DNA of 10,187 nt from Goniomonas avonlea (taxonomy: Eukaryota > Cryptophyceae > Goniomonadida > Goniomonadaceae), in contig QUTJ01031170.1 in NCBI GenBank assembly GCA_003573635.1, forward strand, positions 1 through 10,187. The letters are read 5' to 3'. Shown one piece after another: positions 1 through 4,911 of this stretch. The notes under the pieces were generated by a model. It was not told where the DNA came from and did not search any database. It saw only the letters and a program-made list of their open reading frames with translations. The translations under genes and the position numbers were made by a program. The stretch's first letter is position 1. Every line of letters starts with the position of its first letter.

Positions 1-2
1 CG

Positions 3-45
3 CTCGGCGACGAGCTTGCTGTGTTCTCAGCCACAATTGTCAGCG
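3..45 (+). CDS. possible 3' end of an exon, product unknown
   Basis: From position 3 one frame reads LGDELAVFSATIVS and runs into a strong donor, AGCG|GTGAGT, with GT at 46-47. This would be the end of an exon whose beginning lies left of the window, with the G-rich minisatellite sitting in the following intron. It could be an upstream exon of the PIP-kinase gene at 790-987, which has the same orientation, but nothing in 14 residues is diagnostic. A chance open stretch before a chance donor is the main alternative. Confidence 0.25.
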
Positions 46-80
46 GTGAGTACAAAATGGCCTGGGTGAGGAGGCCGATG

Positions 81-216
81 GTGGGGCGGGTGTGGGTGCC
101 GTCCCCACATGTGGGGTGTATGGGGGCGGGTGTGGGTGCCGTCCCCACATGTGGGGTGTATGGGGGCGGGTGTGGGTGCCGTCCCCACATGTGGGGTGTA
201 TGGGGGCGGGTGTGGG
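81..216. repeat. 40-bp minisatellite, about three near-identical copies
   Basis: A 40-bp unit is repeated almost without change about three times. Each copy contains the perfect 14-bp palindrome CCCCACATGTGGGG, at 103-116, 143-156 and 183-196, followed by a G-rich half (TGGGGGCGGGTGTGGGTGCC). Open frames on both strands here come from the repeat (40 is not a multiple of three, so the reading shifts from copy to copy) and I do not treat them as genes. It probably lies in an intron or intergenic DNA. Confidence 0.9.
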
Positions 217-345
217 GCAGAGGTGGGGAGGATGTGGGGAGGGTGTGGGGAGGGTGTGGGAGGATGTGGGGGAGAGGATGTGGGGCGGATTGGGGGGGAG
301 GATGTGGGGCGGATGTGGGGCGGATGTGGGGAGGGTGTGGGCGGA
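217..345. repeat. degenerate G-rich tandem tract (GGATGTGGGG-like)
   Basis: This tract continues directly from the 40-bp minisatellite. It is built of imperfect 10-12 base units such as GATGTGGGGCG and GGGTGTGGGGA. Many runs of three to seven G on the plus strand could in principle form G-quadruplexes. It has no coding character. Confidence 0.8.
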
Positions 346-789
346 CCGTCTCACATCCTTGCCCCTTCGACGGCGGTTTTAGTCAATCGTGGAAAGGCGA
401 GTGGGTGAGCGAGTAGGTGAGTGGAAGGGTGGATGGGTGAGAGATAAGTGTGTGTTTGAAGCGAAGAGCGCGAGCTCTCTGATATATCCCCTTCTCTCTT
501 TGCCCCCCCCCCCATTTCTGTCTCTCTCTCTGTCGGTCTGCCTGTGTGTGCATCTATTGGAATGAGAGCGCGTGAGGGAGTCACTAGGGTGGAAGTGGTC
601 GAGTGCATCTTGAGGCCTTTGCAGACGCGACCTCACAACACACATCAAAAAAATAAAATATGACTGTCTGTTCATCATCATGCAGGCGAGAATCTGAAAA
701 TCAGCATCAAAAACGGCATTGAGTGATGAGTGAGTGAAGCGAAGCTTGTGAGAGGGTGTCATGGTCGGTGCACCCTGACTCACGTGCAG
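346..789. other. non-coding stretch upstream of the PIP-kinase exon
   Basis: I see no convincing gene here. There is a C-run followed by a TCTC run near 503-535, and GTGA/GAGT-rich sequence at 400-440 and 720-740. A short plus-strand open stretch after the acceptor-like TCATCATGCAG (about 684-694) reads ENLKISIKNGIE before a stop. That resembles the region just before the MDYSLL motif in PIP kinases, but it cannot be joined in phase to the exon at 790, so I leave it as a hint. The 22 bases before 790 end in CTGACTCACGTGCAG, which suits a branch point plus acceptor. Confidence 0.4.
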
Positions 790-987
790 ACGCGGCACTG
801 CTGCGCCGCCACAACCTCATGGACTACTCCCTCCTCCTTGCCTTTGCGCCCCCGCCGGCCCCCGCACAAGGTGATGGAGCTGGGGCTGCAACCCCTGGCA
901 CGCCCTGCGCCGACTTGCGAGTTGACCTCAGGCGGCGGGGCGTGTGGTGCGTCGTGGCTCCGGGGCGCGACGTTGCCTACTGGTTCG
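790..987 (+). CDS. exon of a phosphatidylinositol-phosphate kinase (fragment)
   Basis: The frame reads DAALLRRHNLMDYSLLLAF near its start and GRDVAYWFG at its end. The first part matches the conserved PIPK motif (residues like D..FL...N-[IL]-MDYSLL-[VL]-G) of the C-terminal half of the kinase domain. The aromatic-aromatic-G ending fits the strand that precedes 'IIDILQ' in this family. These kinases phosphorylate phosphatidylinositol phosphates at membranes to make PI(4,5)P2. The segment between them is Pro/Ala/Gly rich, like the variable insert of the family. The acceptor is GTGCAG at 784-789 and the donor G|GTGCGA at 988, phase 1 on both sides. I find neither the expected IIDILQ nor the final VDP..Y..RF..F segment downstream. 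The next 350 bases are pyrimidine-rich, and beyond 1237 the opposite strand is coding. It may be a truncated gene, a relic, or a gene with exons I cannot see. Confidence 0.6.
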
Positions 988-1340
988 GTGCGATGCTCTC
1001 TTGCTCCCTCGCTCTCAACCTGTCTCTCCCGCCCTCCCTCTCTTTACCTCTCCCTCTCACCTGTCTCTCTCCCCTCCCCTACTCCCACTCCCTCTGTCCC
1101 CTCTCTCCCTCTAGCTTCCTCTCCCTCTCCCTCTCCTCGCGCGCGCACAGACTTACCGTCCCCTCTCCTCCTCGCGCGCGCGTCGCCGCTCTCTTTTTCT
1201 CGCGCGCACACACAGACACACCCCTTACCGTCCAGTCTACCGAGGTGAGAGATTGATATCCCCTCTCTCTCTCTCTATCCCTTTCGCTCCCTCTCTCGCT
1301 CTCGCCCTTCCTCCCTCCCTCTCTCCCCCCCTGCGTCTAG
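988..1340. repeat. pyrimidine-rich low-complexity tract (CTCTCCCTC) with CGCGCG blocks
   Basis: The plus strand is almost continuous C/T for about 350 bases, with TCTCCCTCTC motifs interrupted by CGCGCGCACACAGAC-like blocks near 1138-1150, 1172-1182 and 1200-1220. Open frames crossing it encode only Ser/Leu/Pro or, on the minus strand, Arg/Glu/Gly strings. It lies between the PIP-kinase exon and the oppositely oriented E3-ligase-like gene. It could be an intron of either gene or a shared 3' region. Confidence 0.85.
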
Positions 1341-3290
1341 AAACGCAAGCGCACCGATTGTGCAGGTCAGGACCCCCCATATCTTCCCGGTTCTTGGACT
1401 TGGGGTCACAGAGCGTGACGCGGGACGCTTGGTCAACCTCTACGCCAACCCACTCCGGCGCGGCTGTTTCAGACGGAGTGGGCTCTGCCTCGACCTGGGG
1501 GCCGGCAGTCGAGGACGAGCCAGCCTCTGTTTCACCTGGAGGCTCAGAGCTGGAGGGGCCTGGTTGCGAGGCAGCGGGAGCTTCCGTCGCTACTGTGGAC
1601 GCGACGGGTGTGGCGTCTGGGACAGGGGCCACATCGGACTCTGCGACTGGTGGAGGAGGTTGTGACGAGGTGGCCGGGATGTCAAACGCATCCAGCTGTA
1701 CAGGGGAGGAATCTTTGTTGTTGGTTGACTGAAAAAAACGGTGTCAGAAGGTGGCTTTTCGAAACCGTGCAAAAAGCAGGGCGCTTGTCATCGCAATTCG
1801 CGATTTACAGGAGAGGACGTACCGGCCGCATATGAGCCCAAAAAAGACGAGAGGAGTCTGAAGCAAAGCCGACTGTCAACTCTCGTTCCGCAGACGTCGC
1901 AGCATTTCCACTCCCGCTCCCACTCCCACTCCCAGTTCCCTGAACATCACTCTCCGCTTTCAGCAAAAGAGAACCAATGGTCTGCGTTGCTACGTCAAGC
2001 CAGGGACGTGACCAATTCACCTCACGCGGGAGAGGGGACAACCCGAAGCAGACAAAAAAGAAATGACAAGTAGAGGACCAACCTTGAGCGTTATACAATC
2101 CAGCTCGTGGCACAGGAGGTTGTGGGGAGCGGTGGCGGGACGAAACCACAGCCGCCCACCAGCATACGCCAGCCACCCGGCTCCAAGATCGCTGCGAGCG
2201 GCATACACATAGCCCTGCAACGTACCATGCAGACCAGTTCCCAATTTCAAAACACCTTGTGAAGGACTGCCGGACACAAATGCATGGGAACCATCACAGG
2301 CAATGGAACGTCTGCTCGGCGACCCGGGATTTGACTTGAGTGAGTTTGGCCAAAAAAAGTTCCAGGATGCGAGGTGTTGGGAACCTTGAACTACTGCACG
2401 TTTGGCGCGCACGGTAGAGTGGCTGTTCGCCAACGAGCGCATGAATGCGCGAACGGGAAGGACCGCAAACGCTGGATCATCAGCCTGATCTAACAGCAGA
2501 TTACACGCGTGAAACAGTCCAGAAACGTCGCCACGCAGGCTGGCAATTGCAACCACAGCAGTGAGTGAGTTGATTCGGAGGGGGGTGGGCAACTCCTTGT
2601 TTGTCAGCCAGCCACACAACAAAGAAACCAGCTCCGTCAAGCAGTCAGTAGGTTCTTGCGACAACCCATGAGCAGGGAGCGCTGTGGAAGGCAATAAGTG
2701 GTCAGGACATCTTTTGACCTGTTACCTTGGAGCGACCGCAGAAGCAGGTCCACTGTGCGTTCCGACACTCGCGAGTCCACCTGACGATGCATGAAAAGAG
2801 AGTGAAAACGAAACACTTTACACACCCGCCCTTGTGACTCCAGGATGGGGAGGAGTAAAAGCAGGCCCATCCTGGTGGAAAATGAGGCGCGTGGCAACGA
2901 GCCACGTTTGCCTTGGGGGGCAAGGCGTAACGCCTGTCGTGCGGCGTGGCGAGTCCGGGCAAGGTAGTAACGCTGCAGGACGGCAACTCGGTGTTGAAGC
3001 ACCGTTTTCGATCCTCCTTTGCGTAGAGCACCAACATCCTGGAGCAGCCGGTTCGCAAGCTCCTCGACGCGTTGGTCTTGCTCCTCGAAGACCAGTGGTG
3101 GAGTCTCTGCCGCGGCAGCCCAAACAGGGGCTCGAACCGACGGTGCAGAATACACCCCCACAAAAGTCGACCGGAGGTCAACCCCAAGCCACTACGATGG
3201 GTGAGCTGTGCCCCCTTGCTCCAAAGAACAAGTACGCACCTGACTGTCGTCACTCTCTGTGTCATCGAGTTCTTTCTCCGAGAACGCCAT
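1237..3290 (-). CDS. N-terminal part of a large HECTD4/HERC/MYCBP2-like protein, six exons
   Basis: Six exons join in phase: 3290-3240, 3191-2826, 2780-2726, 2681-2083, 1981-1823 and 1728 to about 1355 (or to the stop at 1237). Introns are 48, 45, 44, 101 and 94 nt, all GT-AG. The protein opens MAFSEKELDDTESDDSQ|WLGVDL. Residues about 18-139 hold a basic helical stretch (VLQRYYLARTRHAARQAL) and a TRMGLLLLLPILESQ helix. About 150-230 is helical-repeat-like (TVDLLLRSLQ, SLTAVVAIASLRGD). About 290-350 contains SQGVLKLGTGLHGTLQGYVY and GWLAYAGGRLWFRP, and after the next intron LTVGFASDSSRLFW. This order resembles my memory of the N-terminal region of giant ubiquitin ligases of the HECTD4/HERC1/MYCBP2 kind. 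No HECT or RING domain is visible. The last exon is Pro/Ser/Thr/Glu rich (APVPDATPVASTVATEAP) and disordered. If the last exon is unspliced, the product is 573 residues with a GER-rich tail read from the purine strand. A donor at 1354 (CG|GTGCGC) would instead continue it past the PIP-kinase exon. Gene confidence is high; family is moderate. Confidence 0.7.
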
Positions 3291-3407
3291 GAGGACACAA
3301 AGATGACAACTCTTGACAACGCTTGGCCTTGTGTTCGGTTGTTGGTTACCGAGCTGCGTTAGCGTGAAGCTGCTTTTTGGTGCGCGCCTCAAGCCGCTTG
3401 CACAAAC
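3291..3407. promoter_or_regulatory. short divergent promoter between two head-to-head genes
   Basis: Only 117 bases separate the start codon of the minus-strand E3-ligase-like gene (ATG at 3290-3288) from that of the plus-strand RRM gene (ATG at 3408). Both 5' UTRs and any core promoters must fit here. I see no TATA box, CCAAT box or other recognisable element, so the call rests on gene geometry. Confidence 0.5.
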
Positions 3408-3898
3408 ATGTCGCTCAGGCCCAACGACAAGCGGACCCTTTATGTGGGTGGTCTTGAAGACAATGCTAAGGAAGCGGATGTACATGCTGCATTCATCCCC
3501 TTCGGGGAGCTGGTGGAAGTGAACATTCCCTTAGACAACCAGACTGGCAAGCATCGAGGGTTTTGCTTTGTGGAATTTGAGAACGCTGGGGACGCCGCTG
3601 AGGCGGTCTTCAACATGAACAATGCAGAATTGTTCGGGAGGGTGTTGAAAGTCAACCCTGCGAAGCCCATGGCCGTGACCGAACGGTCTGGCAAAGCAGG
3701 TAGGCCTCATCAAACTTGCCACTTTTAAACCCCGTACTCGTTTCTCACCTGTACGCAGTATGGCATGCTGACGCAGATGCGTACTTCGAGGCTGTCGAGG
3801 AATTCACTGAGGAGGGCGCCAAGCACCAAGATGACGGCCTCGAGCCCGCCAAGGCAGCAACAGCTGACGAGATTGAACCGGAGCCAATGACCTTCTAG
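3408..3898 (+). CDS. RRM protein of the PPIE/cyclophilin-33 type, lacking the cyclophilin domain
   Basis: Two exons, 3408-3699 and 3759-3898, are joined over a 59-nt GT-AG intron (CAG|GTAGGC ... TACGCAG|TAT), giving 143 residues. Residues about 9-87 form one RNA-recognition motif: RNP2 is LYVGGL, RNP1 is KHRGFCFV, and the stretch HAAFIPFGELVEVNIPLD followed by ELFGR and VNPAKPM closely follows the N-terminal RRM of human PPIE (cyclophilin E/CYP33). After the intron VWHADADAYF matches the PPIE linker (VWSDDDW), then an acidic tail ends in EPMTF and a stop. In PPIE the RRM binds RNA and, in animals, the MLL1 PHD finger, while a cyclophilin domain follows and the protein is found in spliceosomes. 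Here the frame stops where the cyclophilin domain would begin, and none follows. Start choice: first Met, shortly before the RRM. Confidence 0.9.
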
Positions 3899-4475
3899 GT
3901 TTCGGTCAAGGATTGCCTGGTGTTTAACTGGACCGACAGCGGATTTGTGTCCTGACAAGGACACCCTAGAACTTCGAACCATATTGGTCCGGCAGATAGA
4001 GTCCGGAAGTGGGTCCCCATGTAGAGTGAAGTGTTGCAAATTTCAATGTACGTTAATTTCTGATCTTTCATCCTGGATGTGGTGGCCTGCAGCCCCTCGT
4101 TCAGGGCAGCAAAGCCTGCAGGGCCCACACGCTGTCCGAAGAGGGAGAGCTCGGAGGGGCTTTGAAAGCCCAGATTGTTGAGCAGCGCGTGGCCCACCAC
4201 GGCACTGGGTTCCTGTACCTCGCCGCCAGGGATGATCTCGGTGGTAAAGTAACACCTGAAGCTCCGACACGGCACACATCCTGCCTCCAAGTTAACCACC
4301 ACAGACACTGACACGCCAATGCTGACACGTCAATGTCCTCGACAGACTGTCCCGTGCGGGAACTGGAGTCAAGTTGGGCCGACAGAGCAATGGCTTCTGT
4401 CACATCAGTGCTTACACTTCCAGAGCTTCCGATGCAACCAGCAGCGGCATGAGCAAAAAACGAACGGAAGCCATG
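3895..4475 (-). CDS. unrecognised possible gene, splicing uncertain
   Basis: The minus strand from 4314 down to the TAG at 3897-3895 is open in one frame, with protein-like composition: YFTTEIIPGGEVQEP, VVGHALLNNLGF, ELSLFGQRVGPAGFAALNEG. Upstream, a second frame is open through DCEFNNFHGFRSFFAHAAAG, and an ATG at 4475-4473 starts a signal-peptide-like MASVRFLLMPLLVASEALE that runs to the donor GAA|GTGTAAGC at 4417. The second frame would join the downstream exon in phase 1 using this donor and an acceptor CAG just before TGTCTGTGG. The signal-peptide frame would not join. I recognise no family. The LSLFGQRVGPAGFAAL piece is faintly reminiscent of ribonuclease-inhibitor-type leucine-rich repeats, but one copy proves nothing. 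It is convergent with the RRM gene. Confidence 0.35.
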
Positions 4476-4605
4476 AAAGTTATTGAATTCGCAGTCACCG
4501 TTGCTCAAAAAAATCTGAGGCTCGAACGGGAGAGCTGAGGGAAGGAGCATCAATGAATGGTCCTCTTGGTCTCTAACCCGGCCGCGCGCACACACACTCA
4601 CGTAC

Positions 4606-4650
<45 letters not shown>

Positions 4651-4911
4651 CCGGCAATATTCATGTCTGCGATCAATTGATCTCGGAATTGAATAGACCG
4701 AAAATCGAGACTAGTCGTTGACTCCGAGTCTGAGTCAAGAGCCTGAGTGTTCAAGCCATGCTGTCTAACATCGAGCTGAGTGCACACAGTAGCACACTGC
4801 ACAGACTCCCACAGAGATCGAAGAGAAGTTCCAGTAGGTCAAATGATCATGAACGGAAGAATTACAAAAATCGCAAATCGTTCGCGTTCTGCGATACCTG
4901 GCAAGTCGCCG
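4476..4911. other. intergenic region holding a CA microsatellite
   Basis: Between the uncertain minus-strand gene and the signal-peptide start at 4912 I see no supported gene. The minus strand is open through TTSLDFRSIQFRDQLIADMNIAG (4600s-4750s, split here by the repeat-derived CVCVCV run), but I find no matching exon partner. If the minus-strand gene starts inside this region, the two genes are head to head. Confidence 0.4.
4607..4649. repeat. (AC)n microsatellite
   Basis: About 21 uninterrupted AC dinucleotides, preceded by a degenerate CGCGCACACACACTCACGTAC stretch. It is likely to be polymorphic and useful as a marker. Open frames through it encode only CVCVCV or HTHTHT strings. Confidence 0.97.

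Noticed and set aside
81-216. CRISPR-like array
   Set aside because: The 40-bp units are contiguous with no unique spacers, and the genome is eukaryotic.
21-416. Long Gly/Trp/Val-rich and His/Pro-rich open frames on both strands
   Set aside because: They are produced by the G-rich tandem repeats; several frames on both strands stay open at once and the composition is that of the repeat.
379-798. Minus-strand open frame of 139 codons
   Set aside because: It is mostly low-complexity, runs antisense to the start of the PIP-kinase exon, and has no recognisable motif or splice partner.
1253-1732. Plus-strand open frame, Ser/Gly rich
   Set aside because: It is antisense to the last exon of the minus-strand E3-ligase-like gene, whose splice sites and phase are consistent.
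2834-3292. Plus-strand open frame of 152 codons
   Set aside because: It is the shadow of the second exon of the minus-strand gene, crosses two of its introns and has no family-like motif.
4561-4650. CVCVCV-containing minus-strand protein
   Set aside because: The cysteine-valine run is just the AC microsatellite translated.
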